Assembly: GCA_944474755.1 (NCBI GenBank)
Contig: OX104115.1
Location: 72,392,993-72,456,992 of the forward strand
DNA from: Limnoperna fortunei
Taxonomy: Eukaryota; Mollusca; Bivalvia; Mytilida; Modiolidae
Reading direction: 5' to 3'
DNA: 64,000 nucleotides
Within the stretch, counting starts at the first letter, position 1, and the number at the start of each line of letters is the position of its first letter. Below the pieces are notes generated by a model that saw only the letters and a list, made by a program, of their open reading frames with translations, did no database searches and was not told where the DNA came from. The position numbers and the translations under genes were made by a program. Positions 1 through 12,900 of the stretch are shown one piece after another.

Positions 1-185
1 AAAATGACGTCGCAAGAGACAATATATTGAACGTTACACGGGAGAAGATGATTTAAAAATGAGAAAAGACAAAAAAGTTCGTGAGTTGCTTTTACTCAAG
101 ACAAAATTTGTTTTCAGCAATTAAGTCGTCCCTGTCAAACATTTTTGAAACTGTTTAATTTATTTTTAAGGTAAAGATTCCATAA

Positions 186-982
186 ATGGGAAACGCACAA
201 GCAGTAGTAGTAAAATGTTGTCACTGCAAAGAGTATGGCATGTTCTTTTGCTATGATTGCAAGAAGGTGATGTGTTGCATGTGCACAAAGGATCACGTCA
301 AACACACCAGTATCAATAGACATTTTGTTATTGAATACAAATACGTAAATCATCAACTTTTGAAAACAGATTTGAATTGTTGCAAGCATGGAAAAAGTTT
401 TACACTATATTGTTCCCCGTGCCAAACTCTTGTTTGCAATGAATGTGTCATAACCTCGCATGCTCAACATCAATTTTGTGACATCACAACCATTGTCAAG
501 GAAGCAGTAGACGATTTTAGTGCTGTGCAATCAAAACTTCAAGAAAAACGTAAAATACTAATGTCTAAGAAAACAAAAATAAAAGCTGAAATGATTCCGG
601 CATTGAACACAAAGAAAGAATCTATCCAGCAAGAGATGCATAATTCTGTCTTTAAACTCAAGAAAATTATAGACACGGTTGAAGAGGTCACTGAAAATGG
701 CAAAGAGGAAATCTATGTTGATGAACTAAACAAGTTAACTACGGCAATGAAGGAAATAGAGAGAATAGAAAACAAATATAGTTCAACTCTTGAGTTAATC
801 AACACAACATTATCAGAAAAACATCATATTGGGTTTCTAAACTTTTACCAATCTATAAAAGGAAATGTAAATTCCTTGGAAGAAATAATAGACACGGTTG
901 AAGATGGCAATATTCCAGCTTTTGACTTTAACGACTTCACCCACAAAGTTATAAACAGTATGCTTTTAGACATGGGGGAAAG
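186..982 (+). CDS. Exon 1: tandem B-box zinc fingers and coiled coil
   Basis: The ATG at 186 opens a 265-codon frame that ends at the donor AAAG|GTGAGA (982/983) in phase 2. B-box 1 ligands are C11/C14, C22/C25, C30/C33 and H37/H40. B-box 2 has C65/H68, C76/C79, C84/C87 and H92/H95. Both sets look complete. Residues 105-205 are Lys/Glu-rich with heptad spacing, as in the B-box C-terminal coiled coil of TRIM proteins. The start fits because the zinc-finger cysteines begin ten residues later, leaving no room for a RING. T-rich stretches ending in AG at 116-117 and 169-170 suggest that a 5' UTR intron precedes this exon. Reading through the donor gives a stop almost at once (TGA 984-986). Confidence 0.9.
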
Positions 983-3900
983 GTGAGAGCGTTGTTATTT
1001 TAAATAAAACCATTTTAATGTTTTTTTTTCATCTTTTGCAATAGAAATGTCTGAGTTGGGTGTCAATCAATCAGTCAATCAAGCAAGCAAGCAATAAAGC
1101 ACAACCTAAACGGATTTTGTTTTATTTATGACAAATAAATTTGAATTTATGTTAATGTTGATAGTTCCATTGTGATAAGTTATTTGACGAGTTTTTGTTT
1201 GCTTTTATTACTTTTTAGTCACATATATGATTTTCAAATAAAATGTTCCAATGCAATCCGATTAAAAATCCCAACATATCAAAAAATATTATATTTTTTT
1301 CGACAGCAAATTACAGGACAAGAATGATGCTATTAACGACCTACAGGATAAAGAAAAACAGTTGTCACAGCAAATACAGTGGTATGAACATTTATATTTT
1401 AAATAAACGTTAGAATAGATTGACTAATAAGAAATATTACGCAATAAAGTGGTATGTGTGCAAATTCTTTCCCAAATCATTCCCAGTCACATCACACCAC
1501 ATTAAACGTACGTTTCTTATCGTATTCAGTTATAACCATAGTTTCTGCGAATACGTGTCATACCAATAGGTTATTCCAAAGGTGGTTTCATTAGTTACAT
1601 CTGACGATACCAAGACGTAATCAAAGCATTGTATTCAAGTTCAAAATTAAAAACTCGTGGCTAACAGAAAAATTAAGAGAACATAAAAGTGTGTTGAGAA
1701 TAAAATATCATCAAATATGCAAAGCTTATAAATTTATTCCGCAAGATGCGAGTTTTGTCTAATCAAAACTCATCAGTGACACTCAAGCTCAAAACTCTTA
1801 AAAGTCCAAATGATTTAGATGATGAGGAGAACTTTCATCATCAAAATAACAACATGTTATAACAAGATGTTTATGAAAAAATATAATGATTTAAAAAATA
1901 AGGTACAATTAAACAAATCAACCCACCCTCCATCCATCTAAACATCAAGGTCGTTTAAAGATTGTCTAAAATGTCTTTGTGATAATACAATTTTAATAGG
2001 AAATTATAATCGCGGGATACATTTGAGACCCGTTATAAGACGTCGTGTAATGAAAACAACACAAACAATTTGTATGTTTTAATATAATAGTTTGACAGAA
2101 CTTAATTGATGTAGTTCAATTACCTTTAAACAACTCAGTGTAAGACGGGTTCATTCATAAACAACGACTATCAGCAACATACATGTATACTTGACAAAAC
2201 GTTTAGGATCATATTTCAAAGTGTTGCCAAAATAATTATGTTTGACCATTTTGTCTTGATATACTTTACTTACTTTCTTCAATATGTTTTACACGTTATG
2301 GTATTACTTGAATATTTGTGCAGTTTGATTTTGTTTTGTTGTTGAAATGATGTGTAATGCAAAGTTAAACTTTCACAATGTTTTGCTTTATCATGTCGTC
2401 AGTTTAGGAGTAAGCCGGAATACACGGAAAAATCCCGGTAGCAAAAAACTGGCAATTATTGTCAATTATGATTGGAGTCGAGCACACATTGCCTGCAGTG
2501 AGTCTAGAAAACACAACCTCAGTGTTATCAGACCACGGGATCAATAGTAGAACCACTCTGGTGACCAGGCCCCTATTCATGGGTAAATGATGATATAAAC
2601 AAAAACTGTTACAGGAGAAAAACAAAGAAGTTCAGTGTACATACAGAGTTAACAATACCGTTTATGAACGAGTCTGTAAAGCTTTTAATATTTCTTGACT
2701 TCATACGCAATTTCATAAACTGCTGTTGTTGAAGTTGCACAATGTGTACGTATGCTCCAGTCTTGCTAAGTTAAAAAAACTGATGCTGTACGTTAATGTC
2801 TTACTACTCGTCATTTTAAGAATAAAGACTGGTGATGTTGCACAGAGACCAAGATCATGTCGTCCGAGGTCAAGTAGGGTTAAACGGGACCATCATCTGT
2901 CTTATATGATAAGCGGCAAAGGTTTCAGAGTGCTGTTAGACAGAATTCAGACTTGCGTACAGCAACACACATCAGTTTGTCATTGCAGATAGTCAGAACT
3001 TACTTTATGCAGCTCGCTACGATCTTTCCGACGAACAGTTTGTGCACACTGACCTCGAACAGTTCATCTCCAGCAGACACGAAATCATTTGCATTGGCAA
3101 CCGCGCAACTTGACTTCTGTTCCTCTGACGCTTTTGTGTAGACTTGCATGATAGCCATGTGAAGCGCATAATAGGCAAACGTTATATTGGCTGCTTATTT
3201 ACAAGACCGTTTGACAGTTGGTTCTGTGAAAATTTGGGTTGTAATCTGTATAGCCGGATATTCGAGCATTTTATCGCTGGAAATCTAACAGTTATCAGAA
3301 ACAGAAATTTGATTTTTGACCAGATTGCAAGACATCATGTCGGTGCTATTAGCAATGATGTGATGTCATTGGACATCCGCAGCATGCAGAGGCATTGTTA
3401 CTCCTTAATTCGGGATCTTGGTTGTCAAACTACTTTTTGAAGACATTAACGGACTAGGATAGATGATATTTTTGTGCTCTCATTTGGTTTGCCTTTTCTC
3501 TCGTATTTAAAATGACCATGAAAGCCGACCTACTTCATGGTCAATTATGATTGGAGTCGAGCACACATTGTCTGAAGTGCGACTCGAAAACAAAACCTAA
3601 GTGTTAACAGACCACGGGATCAATAGTGGATGACTTACTACCTTAACCACTCTGCCAACTAGACCTCTATTGTGCAGTTCATGGGTAATTGATAGCATGA
3701 ACAAATACTGATATAGGATAAAAACAAAATGGTTCAGTGAACAGAGTTAACAATACTGTTATGAACGAAATCTGTAAAGTTTTAATACTTCCTGACTTCA
3801 TAACGGCATTTCAAGTAATAAAGCGTCATTAAACTGCTGTTGTTGAAGCTGCAAAATGTGTAGGAATGGTTCAGTTTTGCTAAGTTCAAAGAACTGCTGC

Positions 3901-6900
3901 TGTACGTTTATGTCTTTAAACGCGTCATTTTAAGAATAAAAGACTGGTGATGTTGTACAGAGACCAAAATCAAATAGTCCGAAGTCACGTACGAATAGGC
4001 GGGACTATTATCTCTCCAATATGTTACGCGGCAAAGGTTCCAGAGTGCTGTTGGACAGAATTCAGACTTCCGTACACCAAGGCAAATGAGTTCATCATTG
4101 CAGACAGTCAGAAACTTACTTTATGCAGCTCGCTCTGATCTTTCCGACCAGCAGTTTGTCCAAATTCACCGTGAGACCTCGAACAGTTCATTTCCAGCAG
4201 ACACGAATTGGCAACTGCGCAATTGGAATCCCGTTCCTCTTACGTTTTTGGGTAGACTTTCATAATGGTCCGCAAACCATTATGCCAAGGCTAACGTTAT
4301 GTTGGCTGCCTTTTTACCAAGAATGTTGAATATTTAGTTCTGTGAAAATTTGGGAATAATCTGTATAGCAAGGAATATAACAGGTATCAGAACCAGAAAT
4401 AAAATTCTTGACCCGATTGCTAGACATTATGCCGGTGATTTTGGCAATGATTTGATGTCGTTGGACTTATACGCAGCATGCAGAGGCGTTGTTGCTCTTT
4501 AATTCTGGCTCTTGGTTGTCAAACTGCTTATTGAAGACATTAGGGGACTATGATAGATGTATACCTTGTACTCGTATTTTGTAGGCGAATTCATTCGTAC
4601 TTAAAATGCTGTAAGACCATGAAGGCTGATTCACTTTACCGCTGCAATATTTTTCTAATAAACACAGTCAAAATTTCTTTGTTTACTGTATTTTCATATA
4701 TTTTAATTTCGCTTAAATACTCAATACATGAGCAAAGTTGGTTATTTCTTATAACCTAACTTGGTTTTTCAGCACGTGACTGATTGTGACGTCATAATAA
4801 GATGTAATGATGACGTTGACTATACATTAATTCTTCCGCAAACAACAAGTGACGACACTAAAATTGTGAATTGCAAATATTATTTGATTACTTGTAAAAT
4901 AGTGTTCTTGTTACTTCATTTTTACTATAGAATGTAAAATATAAGGTTTGTTTTCAATTGTTGGTTAGATTATTGGATATAAACATAAACCGCTTCGCGG
5001 TTTATTCAGCGTAAATCGACCCAAAGTCGTTTATATCCAATAATCTAACCACCAATTGAAAACAATCCTTAATTAATCACATTTATTATGAAAAACTGTT
5101 ATTTGTTATAAATGAAACAATTTATAAAATATGATCCTTACCGTTTTTGTTTAGTGTATACAGAGTGCATATTGTAGTTTACATACTAGATGAATCAAAC
5201 AAAATTGAAATTATTTAGAGGATTGTCCTAGTGATCTTTACTTTGTCCAGCTCTCTAAACACTTTCTGCATCTCAGAAATCGATAGAAATATCTAAAGGA
5301 TAAATTTGTAGGTTGTGGTCGTTTTGGTCCTCTTCCGTCATTACCATCCTCATCATTGCTTATCATATTTGAGAGACAATAACTGTAACCAGGTTTTGTT
5401 TATATCATCATTGACCCATGAACTGCACAATAAGGGTCTGGTTGGCAGATTGTTAAAGTTAGTCATCTACTATTTATCTCGTGGTCTGATAACACTGAGG
5501 TTGTGTTTTCGAGTCCCACTGAAGGCAATGTGTATTCAACAAAAATCATAATTGACAATAATTGTCAGTTTTTTTCGGGTATTCCGGCTTCTTCCTAAAC
5601 TTGACGACATGATAAAGCTAAACATTTGCTGAAAGTTTATCTTCATGTTACACATCGTTTAAAAACAAAACAAAATCAAACTGCAAAAATATTCAAGTAA
5701 TACCATTACGTTTAAAACATATTGAAGAAAGTAAGTACAGTATATTAAGACAAACTGGTCAAACATAATTATTTTTGGCAACACTTTGAAATATGATCCT
5801 TAACGTTTTGTCAAGTATACATGTATGTTGCTGATAGTCGTTGTTAATTAACGAACCCGTCTTACACTGAGTTGTTTAAAGGTAATTGAAGTTCTGTCAA
5901 ACTGTTATATAAAAACATACATATGTTAAATTGTGTGTATTGTTTTCATCACACGACGTCTTATAACGTATCGGAAATGTATCCCGCGATTATAATTATA
6001 ATATAATTCAGCAATTATTTTATATTGCATCTGATGACAAATTTACTTGTTATACAGTCACAGACGTATAGCTACAACTACATAACATGCATATATGTAC
6101 TATCGTAGGCATCAGATATATATGATTAATATATTTATTTACGTCTACAAATAATGCAAATAGAGTTAAAAGTAGATATGTGTGCCAAATGTTGGCTTAC
6201 TCACTTCAAATGCAAACCGTGTGTCAAGGGCACACTGTTAAGACACAAAATCATATTTAAGCCTACACTACGTCCAGCATACACTAGAAGTCTTGTTTGG
6301 AACAAAAATGTCTGAATACTTAATAACTTTTCTTCTAATCTGTAGCATGCAAACGACGACAACAAATAACAACATTACTATACAGAATCTGCAAGCAGAA
6401 AATCAACAACTTAAAATGTATTTATTTATTTATTTATTTATTTATTTAGAAATGCTTATTAAATTAGAATGCTAATATATCATGCAGACGGTATCTTGGA
6501 AAAAATCTAGATACCTTAGTACAACTGAATGATTTATTTACTTAGTAGATGTGAAAAATAAAATTTATAATATGTTAAATTCTACGATTTCAATATGTTA
6601 AGTAAGGCTGATACATATGCACGTCGTAGTCCTGCTGGTGCACGCTGCATCTCAGAAATCACTCAAAATATCTAAATGAAACTTAAGGATAAATTTGTAT
6701 GTTGAGGTCGATTTTGGTCCTTTTCCATCATTACCGTCCTCAGCACTGTTTGCAAAATATTTTTATCTTTAAAATTTTTTGCCTGTCAACCTGTCAACCC
6801 ATTCCATTTCAACAACTCATTTATTGTTCAGTAAGTTGTTCTGGTCCCAATGCAGATAACATACTCATGCCTGGATTATAATCAATCCTTTTTGTTTTGA

Positions 6901-9900
6901 TATCTGTTAAAACCGTGCTTTATGAGAAATGTTAATTACGTGATCTTCTTATATGTTTATATTCCATTTATCAAAAAAGCAAGAATTATTTCGTGGTTAG
7001 TCATACGAACTTATGAAAAATATATTTGATCCAAACGTTAAAATAATCTTGTCTAAACAATCAAAAATTGAATCTTTTTAATCAAGGCGCATTAGTGGGC
7101 TTGAGCGCCACTGATGCGTCTCGATTATACGAAACGCGCGTTTGCCGTAGTTAATCATTTTTAAAATACATATCATGATTTTTGCATTAGAAATGTCTGA
7201 GTTGGGCATCAATCAATCAGGAAAGCAAAGCAAAAAAGCACACCCTAAATTTGATTTTGTGTTATTAACGACAAACTTTTTTTTATGTTAATATTGATAG
7301 TTCCCGTGTGATAAGTTGTTTAGCGAGTTTTGTGTGCTTTTATTACTTTCTAGTCAGATAAATGATTTTCAAATAAAATGTATCAATGCAATCAATTAAA
7401 AGCCCCAACATATTCTTAAATATTATAGAATTTGTTTTCTGCAGCAAATTACAGGACAATGATGATGCTATTAAAGATCTCAAGGAAAAAGAAAAACGGT
7501 TTTCACAGCAAATACGGTGGTATGATCATTTATCTTTGAAATAAAAGTTAGACAATATTAAGAAATATTACCTAATAAAGAGGCATGTCTGCAAATTCTT
7601 TTCCTAATCATTCACATTCACATTACATCACATGATACGCATGCTTCTTATGAGTATTCAGTTATAACCATAATTTCTGCGAATATGTGAATTTAGCGTT
7701 GTGTCATACCAATACGTTATTCCAAAGGTGACATTATGAGGTACATCTGACGATACTAAGACGTAATCAATAGAATTGTATTTAAGTACGAAATAATAAC
7801 CTCGTGGCTAACAGAAAAAACAAGAGAACATAAAACTGTGTTGATAATTAAATATCTTCAAATATACAAAGCTTATAAAATTTATTACACAAGATGCGCG
7901 TTTTGTCTAATCAAAACTCAGCAGTTGAATTCAAACTCAAAACTATAAGTCCAAATGATTAAGATGATGTGGAGAACTTTCATCATCAAAAGTACAACAC
8001 GTTATACCGAGTCCGGCTACGGCCGTATACACTTTGCGAATATACAAACCTTAGATTTATTAAATCATACTCGAAAGCTTACGGCCGAAAAATTTTACAA
8101 TAAAAGCAATTTATCACATAAATTAATTTGTGGAATGTGCACTTGTTCATGAATATTCATTTGACAAAATGTGGAAATGATTTTGTCCAATCAAAACTAA
8201 GGAGGTGCGGCTTAACGATTGATAAAATAAGCGTGTAATAATGCAAAGCACTTTAATCAAATTATCGAAAACGGGTTATTTAACTTTGTGTGAATTTGAA
8301 GTGTTTTTGTTTTTATAAAAAATTATAATTTTGTTATTTAATAAGATTGGATAGTAATCTAGTTTGTGATATTGTCATTATTATATTAAGGTAAGATTAT
8401 ATCATTTGACACAAAGATATCGCTGAATTAATGGAAAGTAAGCTGGCGTCTGGAGTGGCATTATAATGCTAATAAATCATGCATAGGTTATCATTAAAAA
8501 AATAGATACCTTAGTGCAACTGAATGATTACTTTACTTAGTGTATAATATGAGAGAAATACACTTTATAAATATGTGAAGTTCGACGATTTCAATATGTT
8601 CTGTAATGTTGATACCAATGCAAGTCGTATTCCTGGTGGTGTACGCTGCATCTCAGAAATTGCTACCAATATTTTAATGAAACTTAAGGGATAAATTTGT
8701 AGGTTGTCTATTTGGTCATCTGTCCATCATCACCGTCCTCATCATTGTTTGCAAAATATTTTTGTCTCCATAATTTCTTGCCCGTCAGTCCTATCCATTT
8801 CAAAAATTTATTAATTGTTTAGTAAGTTGTTCTGTACCATATACAGTTAACATACTCATACCTGGACTCTAATCAATCAGTTTACAATCAGTTTTATATT
8901 GTAATAAGTTGAAACCGTGGTTTAGGAGAAATGTTGATTTTGTTTTCTTCTCATATCTTTATATTCAATTTATCAAAAAGCAAGAATTATTTCATGACTA
9001 GTTTTACGACCTTATGAAAAATATATTTGATGCATCCAAACTTTTACCTCTGTTCTACTTTATAAATACGCATGTAACCATATTATAGTAAGAAAAATAG
9101 CAAAGAAAACCGACCGAACAACAAGAGCCAAAAGTCAAGGGACAGTTACAAATCCGGATATAGACAAACGCAACACAAAAACCAAAAACACAGAAAGAAA
9201 GTAACCCTAACCCAGTAAAACCATGGGTGCACTCAGGTGCTCCGGACGAGTAAGCAGTGCCTGCCTCTAATTAGAAACCCGTCGAGTTACTCATTGTCAT
9301 GTCTAGGGAAAAGTCAAATCCAGGAATAGGAATCACTACCTATGACTCAGCGAAAATGTCAGATCGTATTTGAGACACTGATTTCCCATAACGATCAATT
9401 AAGTCATGGTGACGAACATAGAATAACTTTTTTATCAAATGTACACCTAAACAATTATTATCCGTGTTGACATATATAGGTAACATTTTACTGTGTTCTA
9501 AGTATAAAAAATAATATAACAGATATAAATTTAGACCATAATGATTATATATTGTTGTCAGATTTGTGTTTTCGGACTCACATTGGGCCTACATCTGTCT
9601 TTCTAGCTCTCTAGACCTTTGTATAACAATACAGCCTCATTAACTGAAATGAATCTAGAGATAAGCAAACATTTGTACTAGAGTGAAAAGATGGATTTTT
9701 CGTAACCGATATGTCTTTATTTAACAGTAATCTAAATCAGCATATTTTGTATATCGGATGACAACATTACCCTATCAAAAAGGCACACACACACACACAC
9801 ACACACACCGGGTTTCAAGCGCACACCGATGAGACACAAAGGCACCTTTTCGCCTACTACGTCCAGCGTACACTAGAACGAACACCTTTGGAACAAAATT

Positions 9901-12900
9901 AACTGCAGTAATTTTTAGCATGTTACATTGAATGACAAACTTGATATACAGTCACTGACATATTGCGACATCCACATTATATATTTGTGTACTGTCTTAA
10001 GAATCACATATATAGGATTAAAATAGTTAGGTACGTCTATAAATTACCCAATAAATAAGATATTTATTATGTTTGCTTAATCCGTTCGAATGGATTAAAG
10101 CGAACAATGTTAAGACCAAAACATCCTTTCACCTACGTTACGATCAACAAAGACTAGAATACTTGTACGGAACACAAACGTCTTTATAGCTTGTCCTTTA
10201 CTCTGTAGCATGGAAACGACGTCATCAAATAACAACATTACTATAAAAAACCTGCAAAAAGAAAATAAAAACATTAGAAGGTATGTCTGTATTTATTTAT
10301 TTATTTACTGAAAAATCCGTTATTAGATTGATAATGTTGGAGTGGCATCAGAATGCTTATATATCAATCATGCGGTATTTTTAAAAATACTCTAGATACC
10401 TTAGTGCAACATAGTGAATACATTCACTTTACAAAGTATACAACATTAGAGAAATTCTATGATTCCAATATGGTCTGTAAGACTGATACAAATACAAGTC
10501 ATAGTCCTGCTGTTGAATGTTGCATCTAAGAAATTTCTAGAAATATCTTCAATGGGTTACTTCTTGGTGCCCGTAATTGTCCTCTTCTGTCATCGTTTTC
10601 GTAAAATATTTCTTTTGTTTTCTTTTACGTCAGTCCATTTCGTTTCCACAATGATGTATTTCTTTGTAAGTTGTTCTGATCCTGTATTAAGATAAATTCT
10701 AATATGACGTGCATTAAACGCATTGAGTCCACACCAGGTGTAAAACGAGTATACATTTCTAATTAATGTCATAAACTATCAACACTCAATCAAAATTGTG
10801 TCCTAAATGTCCGGCAATGCCTGGAACTCAAAGGTTACGATGTTAAAAAGTTAATATATATGTCATATTGGAATCGAAATAATTCATGGGGGCAAGAATA
10901 AATACTTATTTTACCACAGGTTTGTCCTTTATGCCCACATTTAATTGGACAAAATATTGGATATAAAGGGCGAAACGTAAGTAAATTCAGTATATATTTG
11001 TGCCCCAATGAATTATTTCTTAAATACTACTGTCTGGACTCTAATCAATCAGTTTTTCAATCAGGTTTTTTTTGTAATCTGTTTAATCGGTCCTTTGGCA
11101 GAAATGTTGATTTCCTGGTCTTCTCAGATGTTTATGTTGACTTAATCAGAAAAGTAAAAAGGCCGACATTGCTTAATTTTGTCATAATAACGACAAAATA
11201 TTAACGTTTCCAATCTTTTATATTGTATAAATACGCATGTAACCAGATTATAATAGCTTTTTATTAAATGTTACACTTATACAATTTCAATCCACAGATT
11301 TACAAGTATATAGTTAATTTTTACAGCGTTCCGATGACAAAAATGCTCGTGAATAAGTTTAAACTGTAATAATTTATTTTTAAATAGGCAGGTATAATGA
11401 AAACAGGATATTAAATACTACTTCATTTAAAAGGGCCTTATAAAGACCAACATCATTTATCCCAATATCAAGAGTGTTTGTTCTATTTTAAAGTTCACTA
11501 CAACAAACAAAGGAAAGAATGAAGAGCATTGAAATCGAACTCCAACAGAAGATAGAAGACCTCGAATTTGATCTTGATGAGTAAGTGTGTATAGGTAATT
11601 TTGCACTGCTTAAATTTGCAGGTGACTGTCAGAAAACAGATTAATAGGTTATTACACGAGTCTTTATTGAAGATCTTGATTTTCATTTACGAGTGTGAGA
11701 AATTGCATCTTTTTATTAGTGTATGGCAGCGAAACGCGTAAAGCGACCATGAATTTCTCATACAAGTGGAAGAGATCCCAGATCGTCATTAAATGAAGAT
11801 TGTAAGGTCACATTTCTTCCATAAAGCAAAAAAAAACAGTAAAAAAGAGGACTTAAATGCATCTCTTTATAGTTAAAGAAAGTCTCAAGAGATCTAGAAC
11901 TTTGAAATCAAATATTATTATTTAATTATTTTGATGTTACAGCTAAAAGCGTAAGTTACATGTATTTATATTTTGAAACCTACAAAATTAGCTCAAACTA
12001 ACCAACTTTTTACCACTTATTCTATTATTCATTTCAAATACTCATGAAAGGGTCCTTTAAAAGAATTTTAATTACTGTCATCATTTTCATTTGTCTATAC
12101 TTACGATGATGTTCGATGGAAACACACGACAGCTGCCGATCTCACCACCAAGGTCATTTCGAGGGTAGTCTCGATCATATAATTGCGTTTGGGATCACGT
12201 TGTTATAATTTCGCAACCGATGGAGACAAAACAGTTATTCTATTTTTAGGGCCCCACTTTTAGACAGTAAAACCAGGAAAACATGTCAGCTTTTTAAAAA
12301 TGACGTCCCATTGTGCTTCTCTCGTTAGTGTGCATAACAATAATAATTGTTTTTTTATTGGTAAATTATAATTTAATGAAATATATTCAAATGTAAACTG
12401 GTACCATTTTTTAACCACTTATTCATATGAGCGGAAGTACTTTTTAGACAAAAAATGTCATTTAATCAAAAACTGTTGTTGAGCGTAATGATGACGAGTT
12501 CCATATAGAGATGAATCCAGACGCACAATGTAATTAAAGCGTCTGGATGATCGAGAGAAGCGTATAAGTAATAATCTAAAATCATAATCACATTTGTCAT
12601 TTGTGAATAGAAAAAGCAAATATTAACATAAAGAGAAAAAAAACGAGATAATAAGAATAAAGTGAGAAAGTATATTGTAATTAGAAATTTTCTGAAAAAA
12701 AATTATGGTCATTTTATTTATCTTTAAGTACCGTCATTTACTACAAAATTGGTCAAATAGGGTAAAGTCTAAAAAGGGTATAAATAGCCGTCTCGGTAGA
12801 ACCACACTCTCTGTGCGTTTCCAGCTATCACACGTGTTTGTTTCTTTTTTATAAAGGTTATTACAATTTATTTCTACAATTTTGATTTAAAGATTTTATT

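Larger units (their letters stand above)
2002..5998. mobile_element. 4-kb element bounded by ~615-bp inverted repeats
   Basis: The sequence 2002-2615 is repeated as its reverse complement at 5379-5998; for example TAATCGCGGGATAC at 2008 mirrors GTATCCCGCGATTA near the right end. The inner part is two direct copies of about 1 kb (2459-3475 and 3537-4555), both containing GATTGGAGTCGAGCACACATTG-like sequence and a shared AACTGCTGTTGTTGAAG stretch. No transposase is visible. The arms include a tRNA-derived SINE-like segment. The element sits between exons 2 and 3 and is absent from the paralogous intron after exon 4, so it is likely an insertion, or a fold-back formed by inverted duplication. 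Confidence 0.6.

Noticed and set aside
2347..3440. Several short open frames inside the 4-kb inverted-repeat element as a transposase
   Set aside because: None is long, none shows catalytic motifs, and they are not preserved between the two internal direct copies.
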